From Saccharum officinarum (Eukaryota > Streptophyta > Magnoliopsida > Poales > Poaceae), in the NCBI GenBank assembly GCA_020631735.1, contig CM036168.1, positions 100,770,036 through 100,834,035 of the forward strand: a stretch of 64,000 bases of DNA, in the 5' to 3' direction. Below are positions 34,901 through 47,288 of this stretch, one piece after another. Under the pieces are notes generated by a model that worked only from the letters and a program-made list of their open reading frames with translations, made no database searches and was not told where the DNA came from. The position numbers and the translations under genes are program-made. How positions within the stretch are numbered: the first letter of the stretch is position 1; every line of letters begins with the position of its first letter.

Positions 34901-37900
34901 TCACCTGCGAGATATAGGGATATTCATATATGGCACGGTTGGCTATATTTGCTATCGTGGAATGGAACCATGTGTTAATAAAATGAAATGTGACCGGGCG
35001 GGATGACGATAGTGAAGCAACAAGGCATGGAGGTCTTGGGTGTGAATCTATCCCCGCCTGAGTCGTTTAAGGACCGATTCGCTGTACGTCCTTGAGTCAT
35101 GTTGAACGCAGTCTAACACTTAGTTGGCCGGATAAGTCGTTCCGACCGCGAAGCCGAGTAATGTGATTCAGGCCGGGAATCGAATGGTAGGTTGCTTCTT
35201 GGAGGAGAGAAAGGATGTGCTTGGGGACATTGGCGTGAGACCAAGGGGGGGTTAGAGTCCCTATCACCTGGCAGAGTGTCGTCCTTGGGGTCGCGACATC
35301 ATTCGGACCCGTGATTCCTGAATCATATGAAAAGGTGGCCTGTGCGACCCTGGCAGGGGTCTGCACGGTGAGTGTTAGAAATACCCCTCCAGCTGGATAG
35401 GAATTCGATTCGAATCGCCGTCGCTCCCGGTTAGTGAGCACTTGACTTGAGCAGCGGCAACGTAGATTCAATTAAATTGAACTGATGGTTAATTGGATCA
35501 CGATGGAAAGGTTGCCTCAAATTATACCTGCTATGGTTAATATTGTTTGCTCCTAATAAAGTGAGTGCTCTAGTACAGGTTCTAATATAGATGATAGGTT
35601 AATGATAATTAACTTGATGCTTAAGCATTAATGATTGATCATCTATATTAAGCTTTTATGCAAAATGTGTCAAGCTAGCCCCACTTCATATCAGCCTTGC
35701 ATGATCCTTGGTGTCACCTTATTTCTGGTTTCTGACGGGTAAGTCTAGCTGAGTACCTTCTTGTACTCAGGGTTTTATCCCCACTTGTTGCAGGTTATGA
35801 TGTATCATGGCGGCTGCAAGAGTTGGTTGACTCCTGCCGTAGTGGCGGAGTGTGATCACGGGCATGATCCTTCTTATTTACCTCATCCCTAATGCTTTTG
35901 TTGGAAGTCGACCGTGGTACTGGCATGTATTTTAAATAAGATTAATGTTAGTTTCAAATTACTTTGCTTCCGCTACTTTTGAACTTAAGTTGTAATAACT
36001 TTGTTAAACTCCGATGTATATTGAATTACTTGTGAAATGGTTGTAACATGTGACTTGTTATGTTGAATCACTACGATCTTGGCTTGTATGTTGGTTGGTT
36101 TGAAATCCCTCGTGATTTCATTGGACTACCGGAGTTATATGGGCTCAAGTGCGAGAATTTGATCATTTTGGTGATTGTTTTTGTACTTGTGCTCTTATAA
36201 TTTGGACGGTTCTGTTACAGCTGGTATCGGAGCAAGATTTAACATTAAACATGTCATATGTGTATTTAAAACAAAGGTTTTGTTTCTAAAACCAGTTTTA
36301 TCAACTTATAGCTATATATAGGTTTGTGACATCTGAATTCTAAACCTAAGTATGCCAGTGGTCAATTTCCTTATGCCCATATAAGGATTATTAGGTGGCT
36401 TATATAAGTACTAACTTGGGGGGTTTTCATTTATGCATCTACGCCCAGGCCAAGGTATGTATGTGTGATAACTCTCCCACACTATGCTACCCAGTGTGTC
36501 AGATTAGGGGTAGCCTTCATATATGAAATAGCCATATATGTTGCTAGTTTACTTTTATGCAACGTCGCACCTACGCTCAGGTAAGTGTGAGTTGTGAGAG
36601 CATGACCGTATAACCTGCGGTCTAGGGGAGAGCTAGTTTTGGTTACTGGATTATCTACATGTTACACACATGTATATATGAAGGTACTTAATTGTGGGTG
36701 ATCGAATGATTCGGGTAGTTTTGGTGCTACATGTACGTATACAGGGGTATATGTATATGGGAGTGCTTAGAATTTTACCTTCCTATTTCATTGTGTGCAA
36801 TATTTGGGGAAATGTTGGGCTGCAATGAAACTTTTCTGCAGGTACACTAACCACGAACGCGTAAGTCGAATGTAGTTGCCGACTAGCTATATATCGAGAG
36901 AGTGCGTGTTATGCCACCGACATAGAACGTGATCGCCACCTTAGGTTGGCAATCTGGTGAGGACGAATAGGACGAAGCATGCATCTTCATGATTGTTGCC
37001 TTATGCATAGCTATGCTCCTCTCACCCTTGTTCTATAGTGTGTAACTTGTGATCAATGTGTTACACTATCTTTCTTGTGTGAAGCTAAACAAGAATGCCT
37101 TTATGTTGCCCACCTAAGTGTTTGCCAATACTTTAGACCTCACTTAAGTAATTATGGATTCTTATGAATGAATTAAATTGGTGTTGGTCTAAGGTAACAA
37201 AATTTAGAGCTATTATAATAACATGTTTGGGTACTCTCTTGTTAAGTAGAACAAAGGCAAGCTTTGTTTTGCTTTTAGGACGTTGGCTGCTATAACAATT
37301 TCTGTTGTAGTGATTCTTTCATGCTTATAATGGTGTTTTCTGTAGTTATGGAGAATACCAAAGATGTAGCTAACTTACTTATCTAGCTTGTTCAAAAATT
37401 TCGTGACCCTAGGTCTTATGGTTTGAGAGTTATAAATTTTAGAAGTTTGTTGTCAAAATCTGCTCATGTTCAGAACAGATCTGAATGTTTGGTTTGTTTG
37501 ACCTATGTGCATAAGGAATCATGTCTTGGAGATAATAGAAGAAGTGTAGTACTTTTTCTAAGCTTTCCAAAATGTCCTATAACACTAATTGTGGTGGTAT
37601 AAATCTCTAGTTATGAGCTTGCAAAATGGAATGACAGAATCTGTCCAAATCGGGGCAGAGATGTCTTCTTTGTCTTGTTTGGCCTTGTTGGCTATAGAAT
37701 CATTTTAATATGATAATGAGAAAGTTATAGACAACTTAATAAGCTTTACATAAAGTTAAGGCTCAGCCTTGTTGTGTCCCTAGAACTCCAGTTTTGCAAA
37801 TTTGAAGTTCTGGTCAGTTTTCTGTCCATATTGGTACAAATCTGAAACATTAGCATTTTGGTCATGTCAATCTATGAATTTGCTTTTGGTATGAATAACT

Positions 37901-40900
37901 AAAGTGTAGTCATCTTCCTAAGCTTTCTAGAAAGTCGAGGATCACTTTTGTGGGATGTCTACAACCCTAGTTATGGTTGAAACCAGTAACTACTGTGCTG
38001 CTGTCCAGATTCTATGCCCATGCTAAGTTAGTCACCTTAGCCAGCGTTTGTTTTGAGCTAAACTTGTAGTTAGTTCATGCTTGAGATAAATGCTTAGTTT
38101 GGGTGAGCCTTGTGCTTTGTATTGGTTGCTTAAGCCCATTTGTTGAATTTTCTAAAATGACTGCTTGATTGTGATGTTGTGGGTATGCTTGTTAGTTGAT
38201 TAGTGCTATAGTTGTCACTTCGTTTGTCCCCGGTGAGCATACGAGGGTCACATAGCTTTATCCTAGAACAAAGTTCACGTATGTAATTGTATGGTTGTTG
38301 TCTTCAATTAGGTTCTCTGTTAGGAATCTGAGCCTATAGATTTAGTGGTTAGTCCTTGAATGTTTGTATCCATGCCTGTGCTTGACCGAAAGTCCAAAGT
38401 TGAGTTCTCCTATATGTTTGTATAAGCCGTGGATATTTTCCAACCCTTTTTTGGGAAGACCCTTATCGACTGACCCACCAAGTTAACTTTCATCAATGCT
38501 AGGTGTTAGTGGAATCAAGCAAAAATCTCGTGCTTAGTCACCTGCGGTAATTGAGCTATGTTCTCTTGTGAGGTGTTTTGATCTATGGATCTTCTCCTCG
38601 TTGATTTTAAACCTTGTGACTACCTTTACTTGCTATCTCTCCTTGTATAATGCTTGTTGTTACCACCCAAATTGTGTCACTTGAAATTTCACCTTGGTGG
38701 TGTGATCGGTAATGATGTTATGAGTAGCAGCTAACGGTGCCGCGACGAAACCTAGGGCCTCCTTGTGACCGGCCGGCACATGGTTGTGCTGCTCGGCACG
38801 CGCTGGTATCGTGGTTTCTAGTCATGACCCATTGCGGAACAACATCAATGTGTTATTCTCATGTGAACTTTTCCTTGGTTATCTTTCCCATATCGTATCG
38901 TAAGATCCATATCTTAGACCGAAAGTAGTGGAGTGTCCTTCTGAAGTTGCTAAGAGGATAACCTTTGAAGAACAGGTCACCGACATAAACATTAACAAAC
39001 TGCAATATGTGGTAGACCTTAGTTGTCAGACTATTGACGAACGTCATCTAGTGAGCGAAGTATCTCATTCCTGTTGGATTAAAAGGACACACAACACTTA
39101 ATGTTGGACAAGTCATCCGTTGGATAAGAATCGATCGTCACATTATGCAAGTCTTAACCTCTGAATGCATAATGACCATACCATCGCAATCAACCATCTC
39201 TAGTGTGACTCCTTATCTGCTAACTTCGATGGCAACTATCTGTTCTGCATCAACCACAGTTGTTGCTGTCAGGAGTGAAGATTTGGAACTTTTTAGTGTT
39301 GAGAGACAACTGATTCGTTACCAATAGGAAGGTTAATCTCCAGCTAGGTAACGACTCTTTGGTAGCTACGAAGGCTATGTCGTACAAAACAATAACCAAC
39401 CAGAAGTTAATCAACTAGTCAACAACTTGAGCGATACTATATCTTCTAGAGCCATTGTGATCAAGTCAATTCCGTCTTGGACAATCACACAGATAGTGCA
39501 AGGTGTTCTATCGGCTAAAGCGAAGAATTAGAGAAAGCATGACCTAGTTTCAATTAGCATCCTTGTGCCCTTAGGTGCCACAAACGGTTTGTTCATAACT
39601 TTATTGGACAAAGTGTTGAGGAAAATTTGAAAGCAATTTGAGAAGTGTCAAACAATAGATTTTTTTTTCCATCTTAGCGCTGCTGTTTGATCCTAAAAAG
39701 GAAGCCTCAAGGTGAAAGTTGGCCTGACAAAGTTGTTATGCTGCAAGTCAACTCAACTTATAGTGCAACTAAGTCACAAAGGAAAATTTTACTCAACCGC
39801 TTGGTGGTAGACTACTTCTCGCGGTTTAGTAAATATTACAACTTTTGTTGTCCTTAAGGCCTCGTTACATCTTTCTTTGGTAATAATTTTCTAATAATGA
39901 CATACTTCGGTACCTTATAAAGGTTTTTACCCAAGAGGTTGCATCTGATTCAACCCCGATAACTGTTGCCTTTGGATGAGAGCATCTTCTTAGGTAACAT
40001 TTGGCCGAAATACGAAGCCAACTGAGTCAGCTATCACATTCACTAACCCCTCAACAGACTCAGATAATACAGTGTTGTCATCAGAGAAAGAGAACTGCAC
40101 ACATGGGACCACAAGTAGTTTTCCATTAGTTGGTGCCTAAATGAATGAACATTTACGACCAACATAGACCTTGTCTATTGGATAGTTTGTATCCTATAGC
40201 CTCAGAGTATATTTGTCGTCTATGATCTCACCTTTTTGGAAGGTTGTACTCAAGCCATTTTGGTAGAGAACTACTTTTCAAAACCGTGTGAACATAGAGT
40301 CATTTCGATGAGTATATTTCTGAAGAATTCGGTCTAGTGTAAAGTTCATACGGACTATGTTGTGCTCACTAAAAGAATCAGATACGTGTGAGTGGTCAGC
40401 TCACGGACTAAATGATCTCCGTACATTTAGAATGTCATACTGCGCTATCTTGGATTCCTCCCAAAGTAACAATGCTTCATGGGAGTCAATGAAGGAAATT
40501 CTTCAGACAAATTTTACCATAAAAAGTTAGTGCCAGAAAGTGCCTTTGGCCAAATGGTTCACCGATGTTGAAGCTTTGTAGCTGAATGCTATAGCAAATG
40601 TTGGGAACTAGATAACGTGTCTCTCTTCCTTAAAAGATCTTCCATTCCGAATCTCGGGACGCGATTCTTTTAAGGGGGAGGGCTGTAACACCCTAGGTGT
40701 TATCTTGGCTAGTTTGGGCACTAACCTTGCATAGCTTAGCATGATCCACTCCTATCATGAACCTAGCATCTTGTTGATCAAGCTCAAGTGATGAAACATT
40801 CATTTTGGACTAGTGAACACCTCTGTTCACTATTGAAACATAAGCTTGTACTTAAGTGCTGTTATGCATGGTATGCTTTGACCATGTGTCCTCTATACCA

Positions 40901-43900
40901 GTACTTGTTGTACATGTTGGTAAACATCTTTGTAATGGGTGATCATCATGTAAGAAGACCCGGAAACAGGAAACATAATGATAAAACATATGTAACAATC
41001 ATTGTTATTTTATGCTTCCATTATGTGCTAATTAGGGATCTTGTGTAAATGATACTTGTGATGGTCTAACATGTGCTCTAGCACCTTCACTATGCTTAGG
41101 GTACCTATTGGAGCAATGTTCATGTTGACCATATTGCCTAATTAAGCTTCTAAGCATCAGTTTGACCTAATTTGACCCTAGGAGCTCTTTTTCTTCCCTA
41201 TTTAAAAAGTGCTTCAAGATGAGTTTGCATGTTGATGCACTTTTAAACAAAAGTATAGCAAAATTGTTGTGGAACAAAAGTCCTTTAATGAGCATCTCAT
41301 GAAAATGGCTGGAAAATGCTCAGATGGGGCCCTCAAGTCAGGATCTCATACTGTTTCCACACTTAGAAAATATTCCAAGTCTGAACTAACATTTCAGTTT
41401 CATGTGCACTACTTTGGAGCACTGTATCTCTCAAACTAAGCAGAACCAGCTCAGGATTTTATTGGCAACTTTGTAGATCTCATGTAGCCCTACACTTTTG
41501 TAAATTGCACCTTGAGCTAAATCGAAACGGATTGAGAACTATAGGAACGAGAAGGGGGCGGATTCAGTCGGTTGGAGAGGGACTGAATCGTTCTTCAGTT
41601 GAAACGGAGCTGAGCTCGTGGCCGACCGGTTTCAGGCCGCTTGCGCCGCGTGGCGTCGATACGTCGACGGGAGGCCACGACGCCTGGCTAGGGGCGCGTT
41701 AAGACGACGCCAACCCACTGCTCTGCTCCATTCACTTCTCCTTTCCCTTCTCGATCACGCCGAAGCGGAGAAGCTCACCGTCGCGCAGCCGCGAGCTCCG
41801 GTGAGCCCGTGCGCGTGAACCACCATGCCTCAGCCCACCCAACTCCACCTAAAGCTCCGCATTGCTCTGCTCTTCATCGAAATCGCCTTGCATTGGGGAA
41901 AAAGTCAAGCCTTAGGGAGCAGTTCTCGATTTCCTCTTCACTGGTGCTCGGTCCGCCATGAAAGGAGTTCGAACTCCGCGCGGCCAGCCTCACTAGATCT
42001 CCCTCTCCTACAGCTTGTTCCTGTTTCTGAGTTGCATTAGGGGGTAGATCATGAAACCCTAGAGAATCAAAGCTCTACTGAGTTCATCGCATCGGAACGG
42101 GCCTTGACGCCGCGCGCGTCCGCCATTGCCGCCCAAGAGCTCGAGTCCAATCTCTCCATGCCCATGCATTCTTTGGTAAATTCGATCAATGTCTAGGGTT
42201 TCTGGGTTAGTCTTATTGTTGTGTGCTTGATGGAACCGCCAGCCGGAGTTTCACCGGAGCGGAACGCTGCGACCCCGCCGCCGTCGGCAATGCCCCCCAT
42301 GGAGCCACCGCGCACGTGGTCAGCAGCCCACCGACCACCTCGGACCGCACTACGGACGCCTATGGACGCGCCTCGCCGCCCTAGAGCTTTTCCACTACTT
42401 CCCCGCGGCCGCCGACGACCTCACCGGTCGGAGATGGCCGGCGGCCAAACCTCCTCTATTTCCGGTGAACGGAGGAAGCCGACATCCGCTCTCCCTGTCC
42501 CTCTGTGGGTCGTTGACAGGCGGGCCCGACAGAATAGTGGGTCCCTCGCGTCAGTTAAGTAGTGTTTGGTCTGGGGTACAGATCCGGGTACACCTAGCAA
42601 TTTCAACAGGGTTTGAGTAATTCTGATTTTGAATTTCAGATTTCATGTAAATCTTCAAATATTCATATCTCATGCTAGGAGACTCCAAAAATAGTAAAAG
42701 TGGACTTTTTGGAAACCTTGAGAAGAGAGCTATGTAATAGAGTCATAAAATGTTACATGTTTGTAAATATTTTCTGATGTCTTTATTTAGGCTTTAAAAG
42801 TGCTCTAGAAATGCTTATAAACTTGACCAGAGCAAGATCTGGAGTTTTAGAACCCCAAAAATGGTGATTCTTGTTTTGTTAATTTTGTGATGACATGTAC
42901 TTGCTAGGAAAAATGTTAAACACACTATTTATTCACTGTTTTCTTAGGGTTTCGATTTGACCTTGTTAAATAAGGAAAATTACATTTTATTACTTGTCAT
43001 TTTATATCTTGAGTTGTGATGCTCCAAATGATATGAAATTTTTATGGTAGTCTTGTCAGGATATGTATGTACTGTGGTATAAAATTCTTGGTCATTGCTT
43101 ACTGTATGCTCAAGTTATTGAGTTAACTTGTTTATGGCTTAATAAATAGCTTATAAATAAGATATAAATGATAAAATAGAAAATGTTGTCCCTTTACCTT
43201 AGTATGATGTTTCTCTATCATATTGATTCATAATATGGCCTTGTGTTCACAGAAAATATTGAGTTTTAGGTTTAATTTGCTTTTACATGATTTATTGCAA
43301 TAGCTATTTGTCTTTTTCATAGAGGTTGATATACTTGTCTAAATGGCATGAAATTTGGACAGTAGACTTTTGAGAGCATTTGTAGACCCCTGTAATTTTG
43401 GTAGAATTTATTGAGCATCTTCATGATGTGGTCATAATTCCACCTAATTATCTAAATAAATTAAGAAAATGTATTAAAAGAACTTATTTAGTAATTGACA
43501 CTAAGTTTTCTGGTGTTCATTAGTCATGTATGAAATGTTGGTAAAGTTGGTTTTATCCAATTATATGTTTGCAACATAAGTTAATAATTATTTCTTGCAA
43601 ATGAGGTTTCTGAACAGATTTGAGAATATTGTTAATTACCCTATGCAAATGATGTTTTCATGTCTTGTGTGCTATAACAAAGTTGTTGTGAATTTCATAA
43701 TCTAGCTGCTGTAAAAATTTGGTGGCATTTGGCCATATGGTTTAGAAACTACAGCTGTTTAAAGTTAGGTTACAGAATTGCTTACTCTCTGTCTTGTTAG
43801 ACCAGTTTCTGGGTTTATGTAAATTCGACATATTAAACTTTGGAATCATGCTGTGATGTTTATAAATGAATTGTAGAGAATTTCATAAGCTTTCCAGAAT

Positions 43901-46900
43901 GTCATTTTGCAAGTCATTTGGATTTAGGGATCTCCAGTTATGATTAAATTACTGAGCTACTGTATGTATGTCCAGAAAGTAGCAGATTCTAGTTCTAGTA
44001 CTTTGATTAACTTTGTCATGCTTGGGTTTGATGATACCTGGGTGGTACCCTAAGATCTTGTGAGACTTGGTTCTTGATTGATGTGCTTGCCCTCTTCTAT
44101 GTTATATCTTAATGAGGATTAAGTTAATTAGCTCTAGGGTTTATGTGAACTTTGGTATGCTTGCATGATTACTTTGTTTATTGCACTTCTATGCATTCAT
44201 ACATATGCACTGTTGCACCTCATTTAGGTACGCTAGCAGAAACGCGTGAAGGATCTAAGGTGGAGCCAAACCCGAAGATGGAGTTGGTGGATCCATCCCG
44301 AAGATCGAAGGACCGGACAAGTGGTAGATTGGAAGATGCTCGCCAAGTGAATTCATCTGACATACTCTAACTTGAGTCGGATCCCAGGCAAGCCCCGGAG
44401 CATTCTAAGCCTCCTATCTTCAAAGCAATTAATTCTATATATGTTATACGTATTGCTGCATTAAGTGGTAGGAGTTGGTTGGAAACCCTTGCTGCATCAT
44501 ATCATTCCTTGTCCAGATATATGAATCCCTGAATCCTACATAGACTAGGATCGAGTAGATGCTTATCCCTGCTTTAAGCGGTAGAAGTCAGGTGATTTCC
44601 TGTCACCTGCGAGATGTAGGGATATTCATATATGGCACGGTTGGCTATATTTGCTATCGTGGAATGGAACCATGTGTTAATAAAATGAAATGTGACCGGG
44701 CGGGATGACGATAGTGAAGCAACAAGGCATGGAGGTCTTGGGTGTGAATCTATCCCCGCCTGAGTCGTTTAAGGACCGATTCGCTGTACGTCCTTGAGTC
44801 ATGTTGAACGCAGTCTAACACTTAGTTGGCCGGATAAGTCGTTCCGACCGCGAAGCCGAGTAATGTGATTCAGGCCGGGAATCGAATGGTAGGTTGCTTC
44901 TTGGAGGAGAGAAAGGATGTGCTTGGGGACATTGGCGTGAGACCAAGGGGGGTTAGAGTCCCTATCACCTGGCAGAGTGTCGCCCTTGGGGTCGCGACAT
45001 CATTCGGACCCGTGATTCCTGAATCATATGAAAAGGTGGCCTGTGCGACCCTGGCAGGGGTCTGCACGGTGAGTGTTAGAAATACCCCTCCAGCTGGATA
45101 GGAATTCGATTCGAATCGCCGTCGCTCCCGGTTAGTGAGCACTTGACTTGAGCAGCGGCAACGTAGATTCAATTAAATTGAACTGATGGTTAATTGGATC
45201 ACGATGGAAAGGTTGCCTCAAATTATACCTGCTATGGTTAATATTGTTTGCTCCTAATAAAGTGAGTGCTCTAGTACAGGTTCTAATATAGATGATAGGT
45301 TAATGATAATTAACTTGATGCTTAAGCATTAATGATTGATCATCTATATTAAGCTTTTATGCAAAATGTGTCAAGCTAGCCCCACTTCATATCAGCCTTG
45401 CATGATCCTTGGTGTCACCTTATTTCTGGTTTCTGACGGGTAAGTCTAGCTGAGTACCTTCTTGTACTCAGGGTTTTATCCCCACTTGTTGCAGGTTATA
45501 ATGTATCATGGCGGCTGCAAGAGTTGGTTGACTCCTGCCGTAGTGGCGGAGTGTGATCACGGGCATGATCCTTCTTATTTACCTCATCCCTAATGCTTTT
45601 GTTGGAAGTCGACCGTGGTACTGGCATGTATTTTAAATAAGATTAATGTTAGTTTCAAATTACTTTGCTTCCGCTACTTTTGAACTTAAGTTGTAATAAC
45701 TTTGTTAAACTCCGATGTATATTGAATTACTTGTGAAATGGTTGTAACATGTGACTTGTTATGTTGAATCACTACGATCTTGGCTTGTATGTTGGTTGGT
45801 TTGAAATCCCTCGTGATTTCATTGGACTACCGGAGTTATATGGGCTCAAGTGCGAGAATTTGATCATTTCGGTGATTGTTTTTGTACTTGTGCTCTTATA
45901 ATTTGGACGGTTCTGTTACAGCAACTGTCGGAGTAGACGGATGCAGCACTGAAGCACCTGTTGACCAACTCACGACGAGGGAGGCAGCAAGCTCATCGAG
46001 CATCGGGTCGACCCATAAGCCACCAATGCCCCCGACTCCTTGTTGGTTGCTGCACCAAGTGTACAGGATGTATGTGCATTAGAGGGCACACTACAGCAAG
46101 TCATGGCCTCTGCTTCCATCCAGCAGCCGCTGCATAGTATAGATCATGCGGAGAGAGATGGAGAAGATGCAATCTGCTGGTTCCTGGGATTTCTATGGCA
46201 GACAGGTGAAACAGAGACTCTCATGCATGTGGATTACTCCAACAAATTTAGGATTTTCCATTATTCACGCGAGGAGATCAGGGAAGTGCAGTCATACATG
46301 CAACTTTCAAGACACATCAATTTTCTTTTTTTTTGGAAATAACAAGACATACATGGTTCCTGGAAATCAATTTGGAGATAAGTGTAGTAGTTGGAGATGA
46401 TGTTGACCAGGAGTCAGGGGCATTTCTGCCTACTTACCACTTCACTAGATGTGTGCATGGGCGAATTCAGAGGGAGCCTCTAATCGTTCTCAAGGTTATC
46501 TTTCCAAGGTTTTGGTTGGGGTCCTCCTACAGCTAAACATGGAACAATGATGCAACACGGCAGGTTGATTCTCAGTTTATTTGTAGGTTTATTAGTAGAC
46601 AATAAAGGATAATAAGTCGAGATGTAAAAGGCTTAGTATCATGTTCGGTTGAGTAGAGTCATAGTCATGGAAAGAATAGCCTGCTGTAGCGGCTTGAGGA
46701 CGAGCTGCAAAAAGAGAGGCGCAATGTCATGGGCCGAAACAACTGTAGCGCGCTCGTTATTGTAGTGTCGGCTAGGGTTTAGATATTAGTTTCCTTAGTT
46801 TTTGGGATTAGTTCCTTAGGAGTCAAGTTACCTCATGTATATATAGAAGATGGGGACTGTATACGAGTTCATTGAGCAATCAAAGAGAATATCTATTATC

Positions 46901-47288
46901 CCAGCCCCCTTCTCCTATCCCTGCCCTTGTGGTGCGGTTGCCGCGTCGACAAGGTCGCGCCCTTTGGGTCCAGGGCAATCTAGTTCGGTACATGACACCA
47001 AAGGAAATGATTTAATGGCAACCTATCAAGAATATAACGAGTTTATGCTCCTTTTCATAAATACCGATAGTACAAATAAGCCCAGATATCCTGCAAAAAT
47101 GGGGAAAAATCAGGATTCAATGATCTGTTTCATGGCACAAAAAAAGGAAAATAGGTGATTCATCACAAGCGTGTCGGACATACCTCAGGATAACTGAACA
47201 CGTCTTCACAAACATTAAATATAGCAAAACCTGAGGGAGTCTCGAGTAGCACCCTCCTGAACTCCATTTTATTGAAATCTACAGGTTC
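28979..47288 (-). CDS. NOP5NT/NOP58-like gene, unit 2 (interrupted)
   Basis: Three exons on the minus strand. The first, 47288-47184, has an ATG at 47267 and the motif VLLETPSGFAIFNV. The second, 29413-29216, is 198 nt and contains VLVPKFEEEIGLPE. The last, 29119-28979, contains IASGLGSKLMDVPK and a TAG. The LETPxGFA start matches the N-terminus of NOP5/NOP58-type nucleolar proteins, which in box C/D snoRNPs help guide rRNA methylation. The grass family seen here is lineage-specific and its activity is unknown to me. Compared with unit 1 (next to it on the right), the exons matching 49760-49635 and 49378-49199 are missing. A 17.2-kb nested retroelement block (29812-46997) sits in the first intron. 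Splice sites remain GT-AG and in phase, so transcription is conceivable but the copy is probably degenerate. Confidence 0.5.
29414..29811. other. Intron flank of NOP58-like unit 2
   Basis: AT-rich intronic sequence, no features seen. Confidence 0.5.
29812..30025 (+). repeat. 5' LTR of the outer element
   Basis: Ends CATGACA directly before the primer site TTGGTATCAG. A TATATATAG promoter-like run lies at about 29911-29921. The first two bases appear mutated from TG. Confidence 0.7.
30229..30975 (-). pseudogene. Antisense gag-like ORF carried in the outer element, part 1
   Basis: On the minus strand an open frame runs through AALEDSRSPPRMVQLSFADA, FIDSMRLPLQEPL, VPRRSNRLAAKSAFRDPQPK and ISSSKREALREIFP, ending near 30432. 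The basic RRSxRLAAKS motif followed by a conserved SxxKREAxxxLFP block recurs in grass retroelement gag-like proteins. I cannot assign the family with certainty. A T-run at about 30229-30236 would be a poly(A) tail on this strand, suggesting a retrocopy or LINE-related insertion. The frame continues across the inner LTR element at 45926-46080. Confidence 0.5.
30976..30980. repeat. Target-site duplication of inner element, left
   Basis: GCAGC next to the first base of the 5' LTR. The partner is GCAAC at 45921-45925, with one mismatch. Confidence 0.7.
30981..36219 (+). repeat. 5' LTR of the LARD-like element
   Basis: 5239 bp. It holds a GC-rich block (about 31840-32850) with small open frames that recur in the 3' copy, and a long AT-rich second half. 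I noticed 14 substitutions and two one-base length changes relative to the 3' LTR. Confidence 0.92.
36220..36236 (+). promoter_or_regulatory. Primer-binding site of the LARD-like element
   Basis: GCTGGTATCGGAGCAAG immediately after the 5' LTR. It resembles the initiator tRNA-Met complement TGGTATCAGAGC with one difference. Confidence 0.8.
36237..40670 (+). other. Non-coding interior of the LARD-like element
   Basis: No retroviral-type domain on either strand. 37380-38030 is built of at least three or four degenerate units of about 180 bp, each starting near TAAGCTTTC and ending near TCTGTCC. A related unit occurs in the LTRs near 34187. The rest is unique-looking AT-rich sequence. Confidence 0.7.
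40671..40683 (+). promoter_or_regulatory. Polypurine tract of the LARD-like element
   Basis: TAAGGGGGAGGGC adjoining the first base of the 3' LTR; this would prime plus-strand synthesis. Confidence 0.8.
40684..45920 (+). repeat. 3' LTR of the LARD-like element
   Basis: 5237 bp direct copy of 30981-36219, bounded by TGTAACACCC and CTGTTACA and followed by GCAAC. Confidence 0.92.
45926..46724 (+). other. Internal region of the outer element, right part
   Basis: Continues the outer short-LTR element after the inner insertion. The minus strand of 45926-46080 carries the upstream part of the antisense gag-like frame (ASVLHPSTPTVA). The rest shows no domain. Confidence 0.5.
46725..46997 (+). repeat. 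3' LTR of the outer element
   Basis: Begins TGTCATGGGCC and ends GGTACATGACA. It is related to 29812-30025 but contains an extra block of about 45 bp near 46862-46910. Confidence 0.7.

Larger units (their letters stand above)
30981..45920 (+). mobile_element. LARD-like giant non-coding LTR retrotransposon
   Basis: 14,940 bp, with two nearly identical direct repeats of 5239 and 5237 bp as LTRs. The LTRs begin TGTAACACCC and end CTGTTACA. The 5' LTR is followed by GCTGGTATCGGAGC, a tRNA-Met primer site with one change. The 3' LTR is preceded by the polypurine tract AAGGGGGAGGGC, itself preceded by TCTCGGGACGCGATTC-like sequence typical of grass Gypsy elements. The 4.46-kb interior has no gag, protease, reverse transcriptase or integrase frame; the longest open frames are about 60 residues. 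This combination (LTRs above 4 kb, full cis signals, no proteins) fits the LARD class. It must have moved with proteins from a related Gypsy element. It is inserted within the antisense gag-like frame of the outer element. Confidence 0.9.
29812..46997 (+). mobile_element. Short-LTR retroelement, outer element of the nest
   Basis: Related LTRs at 29812-30025 (214 bp) and 46725-46997 (273 bp) share CATGGGCCGA, GGAGTCAAGTTACCTCAT, CTATATATAGA and the end CAATCTAGTTCGGTACATGACA (in two overlapping blocks). The 5' LTR is followed at once by TTGGTATCAG, a tRNA-Met-type primer site. The 3' LTR is preceded by a purine-rich run (AAAAAGAGAGG). Without the inner 14.9-kb insertion the internal region is only about 1.75 kb and encodes no polymerase, so it is a non-autonomous TRIM-like element. 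The LTRs differ by a length change of about 60 bp and many substitutions, so it is much older than its inner insertion. Confidence 0.75.

Noticed and set aside
36220..40683. Decayed gag-pol in the LARD-like interior
   Set aside because: No protease, reverse transcriptase, RNase H or integrase motif could be seen in any frame; only the terminal cis signals are retroviral-type.
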